Shown here: positions 1-5,402 of the stretch, piece after piece
Position numbering within the stretch: position 1 is the first letter of the stretch
Layout: every line of letters begins with the position of its first letter
Origin: an uncultured Gammaproteobacteria bacterium
GTDB lineage: Bacteria; Pseudomonadota; Gammaproteobacteria; Steroidobacterales; JABDMI01
Direction: 5' to 3'
NCBI GenBank assembly: GCA_938039225.1
Contig: CALHVH010000172.1
Location: forward strand, 1-6,503
DNA: 6,503 bases
Program-made: the position numbers and the translations under genes
The notes under the pieces: model-generated
The model's database searches: none
What the model was told of the DNA's origin: nothing
What the model saw: only the letters and a program-made list of their open reading frames with translations

Positions 1-75
1 AAACGTAAGGATTGGAAAAAAGCTTACGTTAAATTGGCAGACGGACAGGAAGTTGACTTCCTGGGTCTTGAATAA
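1..75 (+). CDS. rplW: 50S ribosomal protein L23, C-terminal end (partial)
   Basis: Frame 1 is open from the window edge and encodes 24 residues (KRKDWKKAYVKLADGQEVDF followed by LGLE) before a TAA stop. The start of the gene is outside the window. L23 is a primary 23S rRNA-binding protein beside the polypeptide exit tunnel, where trigger factor and signal recognition particle dock. The tail matches the usual L23 ending, in which a basic WKKAYV-type strand is followed by an acidic DF-x-G end. Its place directly upstream of rplB is the standard S10-operon order and supports the call strongly. Only the last quarter of the protein is visible, so nothing can be said about the tunnel loop. Confidence 0.93.
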   Translation, partial: KRKDWKKAYVKLADGQEVDFLGLE

Positions 76-76
76 T

Positions 77-99
77 TTACTTCGCATAGCGAAAAGTAA
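77..99 (+). other. Inverted repeat / predicted RNA hairpin in the rplW-rplB gap
   Basis: TTCGC (81-85) and GCGAA (89-93) flank a three-base ATA loop. The stem continues as TTAC (77-80) with GTAA (96-99) after a two-base AA bulge, giving 9 base pairs in total. No U-run follows, so it is not an intrinsic terminator. It ends just before the rplB Shine-Dalgarno sequence (AAGAG, 102-106) and could affect initiation or RNA processing. That role is inference. Confidence 0.4.
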
Positions 100-114
100 G
101 CAAGAGTAATAATC

Positions 115-945
115 ATGGCATTACATAAAGCAAAACCAACATCGCCGGGTAGACGTTTTACAGTATCTGTAAAAACTGAAGGCTTGCACAAAGGTGCTCC
201 TTACGCTCCGTTGTTGGAAAAGAAAAGTAAAAATGGTGGTCGTAATAATAACGGTCGTATCACTACGCGTCATCGCGGTGGTGGTCATAAGCAGCATTAC
301 CGTATTGTTGACTTCAGACGTAACAAAGATGATATCCCTGGCAAAGTAGAGCGCTTGGAATATGATCCAAATCGTAGTGCGCATTTAGCACTGGTTTTAT
401 ACGCAGATGGTGAGCGTCGTTACATTATTGCTCCTAAAGGCGTTAAAGCTGGCGATCCAATTCAGTCTGGTATGCACGCTCCGATTAAATCGGGTAACTG
501 CATGCCATTAAGAAATATCCCTGTTGGTACCTTGGTTCATTGTATTGAAATGAAGCCAGGTAAAGGTGCTCAAATAGCACGTTCTGCAGGTACTTCAGCT
601 CAGTTAGCTGCTCGTGAAGGTATGTACGCAACATTGCGTTTACGTTCAGGTGAAATGCGTAAGATTCCTGCTGATTGCCGTGCCACTATTGGTGAAGTTG
701 GTAATGATGAGCATAGCTTACGTAAATTAGGTAAAGCGGGTGCAACGCGCTGGCGCGGTATTCGTCCTACGGTTCGTGGTGTTGCTATGAACCCGGTTGA
801 TCATCCACACGGTGGTGGTGAAGGTCGTACTTCGGGCGGTCGTCATCCAGTAACTCCATGGGGTGTTGCTACCAAAGGTAAGAAAACTCGTTCTAATAAG
901 CGTACAGATAAGATGATTATCCGTCGCCGTAAAGCTAGAAAATAA
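115..945 (+). CDS. rplB: 50S ribosomal protein L2
   Basis: This gene encodes a 276-residue protein, near the usual 273-277 for bacterial L2. L2 is one of the most conserved 50S proteins. It binds 23S rRNA near the peptidyl transferase centre, helps join the subunits through bridge B7b and is needed for activity. The N-terminal OB-fold region contains the basic RNA-binding stretch GGGHKQHYR (residues 55-63), and an SH3-like domain follows. The C-terminal family signature NPVDHPHGGGEGRTSGGRHP begins at residue 226. Its first His (residue 230) appears to be the counterpart of the functionally important E. coli His229, by eye alignment. The protein ends in the expected basic tail (KTRSNKRTDK then MIIRRRK). 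The ATG at 115 is preceded by AAGAG 8 bases upstream and begins the usual MALHKAKPTSPGRR. The next gene, rpsS, starts 17 bases downstream. Confidence 0.99.
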   Translation: MALHKAKPTSPGRRFTVSVKTEGLHKGAPYAPLLEKKSKNGGRNNNGRITTRHRGGGHKQHYRIVDFRRNKDDIPGKVERLEYDPNRSAHLALVLYADGERRYIIAPKGVKAGDPIQSGMHAPIKSGNCMPLRNIPVGTLVHCIEMKPGKGAQIARSAGTSAQLAAREGMYATLRLRSGEMRKIPADCRATIGEVGNDEHSLRKLGKAGATRWRGIRPTVRGVAMNPVDHPHGGGEGRTSGGRHPVTPWGVATKGKKTRSNKRTDKMIIRRRKARK

Positions 946-947
946 GT

Positions 948-966
948 TAAAGGTTAAATGACATGC
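948..966 (+). promoter_or_regulatory. rpsS translation start region with overlapping decoy ATG
   Basis: The Shine-Dalgarno AAAGG (949-953) is followed by two ATGs five bases apart. The first (958) is out of frame and stops at TGA 976-978 after six codons. The second (963) starts S19. The 19-base stretch recurs before rplV at 1239-1257 with a single difference (A956 against G1247). Confidence 0.6.
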
Positions 967-1238
967 CACGTTCATTGAAAAAAGGTCCATTTATTGATTT
1001 GCACTTAGAAAAGAAAGTGCAAGTTGCGATTGAGACAAACAACAGACGCCCGATCAAAACATGGTCGCGTCGTTCTATGATCTCTCCAGATATGGTTGGA
1101 TTTACGATTGCGGTACATAACGGTCGTCAACACGTTCCAGTATTAGTTTCAGAGAACATGGTTGGTCATAAGTTAGGTGAATTCGCTGCCACACGTACCT
1201 ACCGAGGTCACTCGGCAGACAAGAAAGCGAAACGTTAA
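963..1238 (+). CDS. rpsS: 30S ribosomal protein S19
   Basis: This gene encodes 91 residues, against 92 in E. coli S19. S19 sits in the head of the 30S subunit, pairs with S13, contacts 16S rRNA and takes part in the bridge to the 50S central protuberance near the A-site tRNA. The start MPRSLKKGPF is the classic S19 N-terminus. Conserved blocks follow: WSRRSMISPDMVG (residues 34-46), VHNGRQHVPV (51-60) and the C-terminal signature GHKLGEFAATRTYRGH (68-83), then a basic tail. The ATG at 963 lies 9 bases after AAAGG (949-953). An out-of-frame ATG at 958 is closer to that sequence but opens only a six-codon frame. The gene lies between rplB and rplV in the normal order. Confidence 0.99.
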   Translation: MPRSLKKGPFIDLHLEKKVQVAIETNNRRPIKTWSRRSMISPDMVGFTIAVHNGRQHVPVLVSENMVGHKLGEFAATRTYRGHSADKKAKR

Positions 1239-1257
1239 TAAAGGTTGAATGACATGC
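1239..1257 (+). promoter_or_regulatory. rplV translation start region, near-copy of the rpsS one
   Basis: AAAGG (1240-1244) precedes an out-of-frame ATG at 1249, which reads four codons to TAA at 1261-1263, and then the true ATG at 1254. The stretch matches 948-966 at 18 of 19 bases. It decides the rplV start in favour of 1254 over the TTG at 1245. Confidence 0.6.
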
Positions 1258-1586
1258 AAGTAACAGCAAAACATCGTTTCGCCCGCATCTCGCCACAAAA
1301 GTGTCGCTTAATTGCAGACATGATTCGTGGTAAAGACGTGAGCGAAGCATTAACTACTTTGTCTTTTATGCCAAAGAAAGGTGCAGTCCTTGTGAAAAAG
1401 GTGCTCGAATCAGCAATAGCTAATGCCGAGCATAATCACGGTGCCGATATTGATGAGTTGAAAGTTTCAACCATCATGATCGACGCAGGTCCTGTACACA
1501 AGCGTATGCGTGCAAGAGCTAAAGGTCGCGGTAACCGTATCCTTAAGCGCACAAGTCATATTATGGTTGAGGTTGCTGACCAGTAG
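1254..1586 (+). CDS. rplV: 50S ribosomal protein L22
   Basis: From the ATG at 1254 the product is 110 residues, exactly the E. coli L22 length. An in-frame TTG at 1245 would add three residues, but it directly abuts the Shine-Dalgarno AAAGG (1240-1244). The ATG, 9 bases from it, is therefore the better start. L22 binds all six domains of 23S rRNA, and its long beta-hairpin lines the narrow part of the exit tunnel. The core LVKKVLESAIANAEHN (residues 46-61) is identical to the family consensus. The hairpin region GPVHKRMRARAKGRG (79-93) carries H82-K83-R84 where E. coli has M82-K83-R84, the triplet whose deletion gives erythromycin resistance. The tripeptide is not deleted here. The C-terminus ILKRTSHIMV is standard. 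The stop is TAG. Confidence 0.98.
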   Translation: MQVTAKHRFARISPQKCRLIADMIRGKDVSEALTTLSFMPKKGAVLVKKVLESAIANAEHNHGADIDELKVSTIMIDAGPVHKRMRARAKGRGNRILKRTSHIMVEVADQ

Positions 1587-1635
1587 GTCTGCAAGTTCAA
1601 GAACACTTTTAGTATTTAAAGTTTAGAGAAAACCT

Positions 1636-2325
1636 ATGGGTCAAAAAGTTCATCCAATTGGAATTCGCCTGGGCATCACGCGTGACTGGTCTTCGAAATG
1701 GTATGCCAATTCAGAAGATTATGCTCGCTACGTTCATTCGGATCACAAAGTTCGTCAATTTTTAACAAAGAAATTGGCTCAAGCGTCGGTTAGTTTTATT
1801 CAAATCGAACGCCCTGCAAAAAAATTGCATGTGACAATTCACACAGCAAGACCAGGAATTGTGATTGGTAAGAAAGGTGAAGACATCGAGCGTTTACGTC
1901 GTGAAGTTGCAAAGCTTACAGATTTGCACATCAACGAAGTCCGTATGAGTATTGCTGAAATTCGTAAGCCAGAATTAGATGCTCAATTGGTTGCTGAAGG
2001 TGTTGGTCAACAATTAATTCGTCGTGTTATGTTCCGTCGTGCAATGAAACGTGCAGTAACAAACACAATGCGTTTAGGTGCTCAAGGCATCAAAATTAAA
2101 TTATCGGGTCGTTTGAATGGTGCTGAGATTGCACGTTCTGAATGGTACCGTGAAGGTCGTGTGCCATTGCATACATTCCGTGCTGACATTGATTATGGTT
2201 TCGCTGAAGCTTTAACTACATACGGAATTATTGGCATTAAAGTGTGGATCTTTAAAGGTGAGATTTTCGGTGCTATGCCGTCATTAACACCGGCAAGCAC
2301 ACGCGGCTCTGGTAAGAAGGGGTAA
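1636..2325 (+). CDS. rpsC: 30S ribosomal protein S3
   Basis: This gene encodes 229 residues, slightly shorter than the 233 of E. coli S3. The difference lies mainly in the variable C-terminal tail, which ends STRGSGKKG. S3 lies on the solvent side of the 30S head at the mRNA entry pore and contributes to mRNA unwinding. The N-terminus MGQKVHPIGIRLGI is diagnostic. A type II KH domain follows, with its GXXG loop at residues 78-81 (GKKG). The basic patch VMFRRAMKR (131-139) contains the family's mRNA-entry residues. The C-terminal domain carries SGRLNGAEIARSEWYREGRV (157-176) and the conserved KVWIFKGE near 202-209. The 49-base gap after rplV is one of the longer ones here. The start ATG has only a weak upstream purine tract (AGAGAA, 1625-1630). 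Confidence 0.99.
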   Translation: MGQKVHPIGIRLGITRDWSSKWYANSEDYARYVHSDHKVRQFLTKKLAQASVSFIQIERPAKKLHVTIHTARPGIVIGKKGEDIERLRREVAKLTDLHINEVRMSIAEIRKPELDAQLVAEGVGQQLIRRVMFRRAMKRAVTNTMRLGAQGIKIKLSGRLNGAEIARSEWYREGRVPLHTFRADIDYGFAEALTTYGIIGIKVWIFKGEIFGAMPSLTPASTRGSGKKG

Positions 2326-2331
2326 GCAGAG

Positions 2332-2745
2332 ATGTTACAACCAAAAAGACAAAAATATCGCAAGATGATGAAAGGCAAAAACCGTGGTTTAGCTAACCGT
2401 GGTAGTTCAGTGTCATTCGGTGAGTTCGGACTTAAGGCTGTTGGCCGTGGTCGTATCACTGCAAGACAAATTGAAGCAGCTCGTCGTGCGATGACACGTC
2501 ACGTAAAACGTGGCGGTAAAATCTGGATTCGTATTTTTCCAGACAAACCAATTACTAAAAAGCCTTTAGAAGTACGTCAAGGTAAAGGTAAAGGTAGCGT
2601 TGAGTATTACGTTGCTCAAATTCAACCTGGTCGTATGTTGTATGAGATGGAAGGTGTGAGTGAAGAAATCGCTCGTGAAGCGTTCCGTTTGGCAGCGGCT
2701 AAGTTGCCACTTCCTACTAAATTTGTTTCCCGTCAGGTGATGTGA
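2332..2745 (+). CDS. rplP: 50S ribosomal protein L16
   Basis: This gene encodes 137 residues, against 136 in E. coli L16. L16 joins the 50S subunit late, helps shape the A-site tRNA region and is needed for the final maturation of the peptidyl transferase centre. The start MLQPKRQKYRKMMKGKNRG and the core FGLKAVGRGRITARQIEAAR are typical, as are KIWIRIFPDKPIT and GKGKGSVEYYVA. Arg82 in PLEVRQGKGKG matches E. coli Arg81, the residue hydroxylated by the RoxA/YcfD oxygenase. A one-residue insertion lies near residues 22-26 (NRGSS, where E. coli has a shorter loop). The gene starts 6 bases after rpsC, and its Shine-Dalgarno (AAGGGG, 2317-2322) lies within the last codons of rpsC, which suggests coupled translation. 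Confidence 0.99.
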   Translation: MLQPKRQKYRKMMKGKNRGLANRGSSVSFGEFGLKAVGRGRITARQIEAARRAMTRHVKRGGKIWIRIFPDKPITKKPLEVRQGKGKGSVEYYVAQIQPGRMLYEMEGVSEEIAREAFRLAAAKLPLPTKFVSRQVM

Positions 2746-2960
2746 TGAGCGATATATTAAAAGCAGTTGATCTGCGTAGCAAAACTGTTGAAGAGCTTAA
2801 TGCTGATTTGATTAGCATTCGCAATTCACAATTTAAATTACGTTTGCAAGCAGCAACCGGTGAAGCGTTGAAGCCACATGAATTCAAAGCGGCCCGTCGC
2901 AACATTGCACGTATTAAAACGGTTCTTAATGAAAAGGCCAAAGCAGGTAGTGCGAAATGA
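2745..2960 (+). CDS. rpmC: 50S ribosomal protein L29
   Basis: From the ATG at 2745 the protein is 71 residues, a little longer than the 63 of E. coli L29 because of extra residues at both ends. L29 is a two-helix protein that binds 23S rRNA near the tunnel exit beside L23 and contributes to the chaperone docking area. The helical-hairpin motif LRSKTVEELNADLISIRNSQ, then FKLRLQAATGE, then ARRNIARIKTVLNEK, matches the family. A GTG at 2742 is in frame, but the ATG shares its A with the rplP stop (TGATG, 2743-2747) and has AGGTGA (2735-2740) at a good distance. The ATG is therefore preferred. The overlap implies termination-reinitiation coupling with rplP. Confidence 0.96.
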   Translation: MSDILKAVDLRSKTVEELNADLISIRNSQFKLRLQAATGEALKPHEFKAARRNIARIKTVLNEKAKAGSAK

Positions 2961-3226
2961 GTGAAACTACAGAAAATAAAGTAATCCGTACCCTAACCGG
3001 TAAGGTAGTTAGTAATCGTATGACTAAAAGTATTACGGTTTCTATTGAGCGTCGTGTTAAGCATCCGCTATATGGTAAGTACACAACTAAGTCTACTAAG
3101 CTGAAGGCACATGATGAAAACAATGATTGTAATATTGGTGATTTAGTAAAAATCACTGAGTGTCGTCCTCTTTCTAAAACAAAGTCTTGGACTTTGCATG
3201 AAATTGTTGAACGTGCAGCAATCTAA
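2957..3226 (+). CDS. rpsQ: 30S ribosomal protein S17
   Basis: This gene encodes 89 residues, against 84 in E. coli S17, with a few extra residues at the N-terminus (MSETTENKV). S17 is an early-assembling OB-fold protein that binds helices 7 and 11 of 16S rRNA in the 5' domain. The beta-barrel segments RTLTGKVVSNRMTKSITVSI (residues 11-30) and ERRVKHPLYGKYTTKSTKLK (31-50) are typical. So is the signature GDLVKITECRPLSKTKSW (61-78), followed by the short C-terminal strand. The start ATG overlaps the rpmC stop as ATGA (2957-2960), and AGG (2945-2947) precedes it by 9 bases. rpsQ is the last gene of the S10 operon in E. coli. Confidence 0.99.
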   Translation: MSETTENKVIRTLTGKVVSNRMTKSITVSIERRVKHPLYGKYTTKSTKLKAHDENNDCNIGDLVKITECRPLSKTKSWTLHEIVERAAI

Positions 3227-3270
3227 ATAAACGATATTAATAAAAGATTTAATTAAAGGAAACTGCGGCA
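3227..3270 (+). other. Compact S10/spc operon boundary
   Basis: These 44 bases separate rpsQ from rplN. They are AT-rich apart from the Shine-Dalgarno AAAGGA (3255-3260), which lies 10 bases before the rplN ATG. I see no GC-rich stem with a U-run and no convincing pair of -35 and -10 boxes. In E. coli this junction is longer and carries the spc promoter. Here the sequence is compatible with transcription reading straight through from S10 into spc. Confidence 0.55.
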
Positions 3271-3639
3271 ATGATACAGATGCAATCCATGCTAAATGCA
3301 GCCGATAACAGTGGTGCGCGCCGTGTAATGTGCATCAAGGTGCTGGGTGGTTCTAAGCGTCGTTACGCCAACGTGGGCGACATTATTAAAGTGAGTATTA
3401 AAGACTCAATACCACGCGGTAAAGTAAAAAAAGGTGAAGTGTATAACGCAGTTGTTGTACGTACTCGTAAAGGCGTTCGTCGCCCTGACGGTTCACTTAT
3501 TCGTTTTGATGGCAACGCAGCAGTTCTTTTGAATGCTCGTTTTGAGCCAATTGGTACACGTATTTTTGGTCCTGTAACACGTGAGCTGCGTAATGAGCGT
3601 TTTATGAAAATCGTTTCATTAGCACCTGAAGTGTTGTAA
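3271..3639 (+). CDS. rplN: 50S ribosomal protein L14
   Basis: This gene encodes 122 residues, one fewer than E. coli L14, with the difference in the variable NARFEPIG segment. L14 binds 23S rRNA and forms part of the inter-subunit face with L19, making bridges B5 and B8. It is also the docking site of the silencing factor RsfS. The N-terminal MIQMQSMLNAADNSGARRVM and the signature IKVLGGSKRRYANVGDIIKV are near-identical to the family. They are followed by IPRGKVKKGEV, VVVRTRKGVRRPDGSLIRFD and the standard ending RIFGPVTRELRNERFMKIVS-LAPEVL. The start is fixed by AAAGGA upstream. This is the first gene of the spc operon in the classical arrangement. Confidence 0.99.
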   Translation: MIQMQSMLNAADNSGARRVMCIKVLGGSKRRYANVGDIIKVSIKDSIPRGKVKKGEVYNAVVVRTRKGVRRPDGSLIRFDGNAAVLLNARFEPIGTRIFGPVTRELRNERFMKIVSLAPEVL

Positions 3640-3656
3640 GCCGAGGTTATATAGAT

Positions 3657-3986
3657 ATGCAACGTTTTAAGAAAAATGATGAAGTGGTCGTAATTACCGG
3701 TAAAGATAAAGGTAAGCGCGGAACAGTTCTTAAAGTTATGCCTGAGAAACAAGATATTCTTGTTGAAGGTATTAACAAAGTTAAGAAGCATCAAAAACCA
3801 AATCCTAATGCAGGCGTTCCTGGTGGCATCATTGAAAAAGAAATGCCATTAGATATTTCAAATGTTATGCATTACAACCCAAGCACCAAAAAAGGTGAGC
3901 GTATCGGTTTTAGAGTTGATGAAAAAAGTGGTAAGAAAATTCGCTTCTTTCGTTCAGACGAACAACCGGTAACCCAAGACCTGTAA
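3657..3986 (+). CDS. rplX: 50S ribosomal protein L24
   Basis: This gene encodes 109 residues, against 104 in E. coli L24. L24 is one of the two proteins that initiate assembly of the 50S subunit, binding the 5' end of 23S rRNA, and it ends up at the tunnel exit. The KOW motif is clear at residues 8-25 (DEVVVITGKDKGKRGTVL), followed by VEGINKVKKHQKP, the PGGIIEKE turn and RIGFRVDEKSGKKIRFFRSD. The ATG at 3657 has GAGG (3643-3646) 10 bases upstream. The gene follows rplN by 17 bases and ends with two adjacent stops (TAA at 3984-3986, then TAG at 3987-3989). In E. coli the S8 repressor acts at the next junction, into rplE. Confidence 0.98.
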   Translation: MQRFKKNDEVVVITGKDKGKRGTVLKVMPEKQDILVEGINKVKKHQKPNPNAGVPGGIIEKEMPLDISNVMHYNPSTKKGERIGFRVDEKSGKKIRFFRSDEQPVTQDL

Positions 3987-4021
3987 TAGATACATAGTCT
4001 TAATTTAAAGAGCATAAGAAA

Positions 4022-4561
4022 ATGGCACGTTTAAAAGAATTTTACAATGAGACAGTTCTTCCACAATTGATGGAAAAATTCTCTTATGACAGCGTAATGC
4101 AAGCTCCGCGTATTACTAAAATCACTCTTAATATGGGTGTTGGTGAAGCGCTAGCTGATAAAAAGATTTTAGAAAACGCTAAATCTGATATGACTAAGAT
4201 TGCTGGTCAACGTCCAGTAACTACATTAGCTCGTAAATCAGTAGCGGGTTTCAAAATTCGTGAAGGTTACCCAATCGGTTGTAAGGTAACTTTACGTAAG
4301 CAAAACATGTATGAGTTTTTAGATCGCTTAGTGAATATTTCAATTCCACGTGTACGTGATTTCCGTGGTTTGAACCCTAAGTCATTTGATGGTCGTGGTA
4401 ACTACAGTATGGGTGTTCAAGAGCAGATCATCTTCCCTGAAATCAACTACGATGAAATCGATACTTTGCGTGGTATGGATATTACTATCACTACTAGTGC
4501 AAAAAATAATGAAGAAGGCCGTGCTTTACTTGAAGCATTTAACTTCCCATTTAAAAAATAA
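4022..4561 (+). CDS. rplE: 50S ribosomal protein L5
   Basis: This gene encodes 179 residues, exactly the E. coli L5 length. L5 binds 5S rRNA and, with L18, brings it to the central protuberance, where it also contacts P-site tRNA and S13. Recognised segments are ITKITLNMGVGEA (residues 31-43), RPVTTLARKSVAGFKIREG (64-82) with PIGCKVTLR (84-92), IPRVRDFRGLN (108-118) and FDGRGNYSMGVQEQIIFPEI (122-141). The end EALLEAFNFPF-type tail is also standard. The start ATG has AAAGAG (4007-4012) 9 bases upstream. The classical S8 repressor site of E. coli overlaps this start. Here the region is AU-rich, and I found only a weak five-pair inverted repeat (4032-4036 with 4040-4044). Confidence 0.99.
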   Translation: MARLKEFYNETVLPQLMEKFSYDSVMQAPRITKITLNMGVGEALADKKILENAKSDMTKIAGQRPVTTLARKSVAGFKIREGYPIGCKVTLRKQNMYEFLDRLVNISIPRVRDFRGLNPKSFDGRGNYSMGVQEQIIFPEINYDEIDTLRGMDITITTSAKNNEEGRALLEAFNFPFKK

Positions 4562-4571
4562 TTAAGTATTT

Positions 4572-4591
4572 AATAAGAGACAAATAAGAGA
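4572..4591 (+). repeat. Direct repeat AATAAGAGA before rpsN
   Basis: AATAAGAGA occurs at 4572-4580 and again at 4583-4591, an 11-base period. Both copies contain AAGAG, and the second (4586-4590) lies 8 bases before the rpsN ATG at 4599, a good Shine-Dalgarno position. The first is too far away to serve directly. It may be chance in a purine- and A-rich spacer. Confidence 0.5.
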
Positions 4592-4598
4592 AAACGAT

Positions 4599-4904
4599 AT
4601 GGCTAAGCAATCAATGATACAACGTGAGTTTAAAAGAGAACGCACTGTTGCTAAATTTGCCAAAAAACGTGAAGCTTTAAAAGCAATCATGAAAAATCCA
4701 AAGTCTACTGATGATGAGATTTTTGAAGCACAACAAAAATTGCAAAAATTGCCGCGTAATGCTTCGCCGAGTCGTTTGCACAATCGTTGTAATTTAACTG
4801 GTCGCCCACATGGCTACTATCGTAAATTTGGTTTGTCGCGTAATAAATTACGTGAGCATGCAATGCGTGGTGAACTTCCGGGTTTATCTAAAGCAAGTTG
4901 GTAA
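4599..4904 (+). CDS. rpsN: 30S ribosomal protein S14, zinc-independent form
   Basis: This gene encodes 101 residues, the E. coli length and that of the long, zinc-free class. S14 is a late-binding protein of the 30S head, close to the A site and to S3, S10 and S19. The start MAKQSMIQREFKRER and the C-terminal half are canonical: LPRNASPSRLHNRC (residues 51-64), TGRPHGYYRKFGLSRNKLRE (67-86) and MRGELPGLSKASW (89-101). Only one Cys is present (residue 64) and there are no CXXC pairs, so it cannot form the zinc site of the short S14 class. The gene sits between rplE and rpsH as in other gammaproteobacteria. The middle segment (residues 17-50) is the least conserved part, as expected. Confidence 0.99.
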   Translation: MAKQSMIQREFKRERTVAKFAKKREALKAIMKNPKSTDDEIFEAQQKLQKLPRNASPSRLHNRCNLTGRPHGYYRKFGLSRNKLREHAMRGELPGLSKASW

Positions 4905-4907
4905 TTA

Positions 4908-4932
4908 TTGTTTTTAGTATGTACTAAAACAA
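4908..4932 (+). other. Inverted repeat / predicted hairpin in the rpsN-rpsH gap
   Basis: TTGTTTTTAGT (4908-4918) can pair with ACTAAAACAA (4923-4932) around a four-base loop, with one bulged U. This gives 10 base pairs, most of them A-U. No U-run follows, so it is not a normal terminator on this strand. It stands 10 bases before the rpsH Shine-Dalgarno AAAGAG (4943-4948). A role in RNA processing or stability is possible but inferred. Confidence 0.45.
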
Positions 4933-4957
4933 GACTAAGATTAAAGAGTAAAACATC

Positions 4958-5353
4958 ATGAGTATGACAGATCCAATCGCTGATTTATTGACACGTATCC
5001 GTAACGGTCAATCGTCTAATAAAGCAAGCGTAAACGTACCAGCTTCTACTAAGAAGAAAGCAATTTTGGATGTATTGAAAGCAGAGGGTTTTATTGCTGG
5101 CTATACAGAGACTCAAGAAGGTGCACATAAGAATTTGACGGTTGAATTGAAGTATTACCAAGGCCGTCCTGTAATTGAGCAAATCAAACGCATTAGTCGT
5201 CCTGGTTTACGCAGTTATAAAGGTAAAGAAGATCTGCCTAAAGTATTAGGTGGTTTAGGAGTTGCGATTGTGTCAACTTCAAATGGTGTAATGACAGATC
5301 GCGAAGCGCGTGCTCAAGGTCATGGCGGAGAAGTTCTCTGCTTTGTTTCTTAA
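4958..5353 (+). CDS. rpsH: 30S ribosomal protein S8
   Basis: This gene encodes 131 residues, against 130 in E. coli S8. S8 is a primary binder of helix 21 in the central domain of 16S rRNA. In E. coli it is also the feedback repressor of the spc operon, binding a mimic of that helix at the rplE start. The N-terminus MSMTDPIADLLTRIRNGQ is almost identical to E. coli, including the MSM start. The C-terminal RNA-binding half carries ISRPGLRSYKGKEDLPKV, LGGLGVAIVSTSNGVMTD and the final GGEVLCFVS. The STSNG turn at residues 106-110 corresponds to the rRNA-contacting loop. AAAGAG (4943-4948) precedes the ATG by 9 bases. The preserved RNA-binding residues mean the repressor function is possible here, although the target site was not recognised. 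Confidence 0.99.
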   Translation: MSMTDPIADLLTRIRNGQSSNKASVNVPASTKKKAILDVLKAEGFIAGYTETQEGAHKNLTVELKYYQGRPVIEQIKRISRPGLRSYKGKEDLPKVLGGLGVAIVSTSNGVMTDREARAQGHGGEVLCFVS

Positions 5354-5402
5354 GCAATACTCATTATCGTCGTTTATAAATAATTTTTTAAGGTAGCAAA
5401 CA

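Noticed and set aside
1245..1253. TTG at 1245 as an rplV start
   Set aside because: It directly abuts the Shine-Dalgarno. The ATG at 1254 gives the exact family length and the typical N-terminus.
2742..2744. GTG at 2742 as the rpmC start
   Set aside because: It would add only one Met. The ATG at 2745 overlaps the rplP stop in the common TGATG pattern and is better spaced from AGGTGA.
3207..3240. Possible spc promoter: TTGAAC (3207-3212) with TATTAA (3235-3240)
   Set aside because: The spacer is 22 bases, too long for a sigma70 promoter. At 15-18 bases no hexamer resembles a -10 box. The region is AT-rich, so partial matches are expected.
3363..3794. 143-codon open frame on the minus strand opposite rplN and rplX
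   Set aside because: It lies entirely across two well-conserved ribosomal protein genes and their gap, and shows no recognisable domain. It is a shadow frame, like the other minus-strand frames in the window.
4908..4932. Intrinsic terminator between rpsN and rpsH
   Set aside because: The stem is almost all A-U and is followed by GACTAAGATT rather than a U-run. The operon clearly continues.
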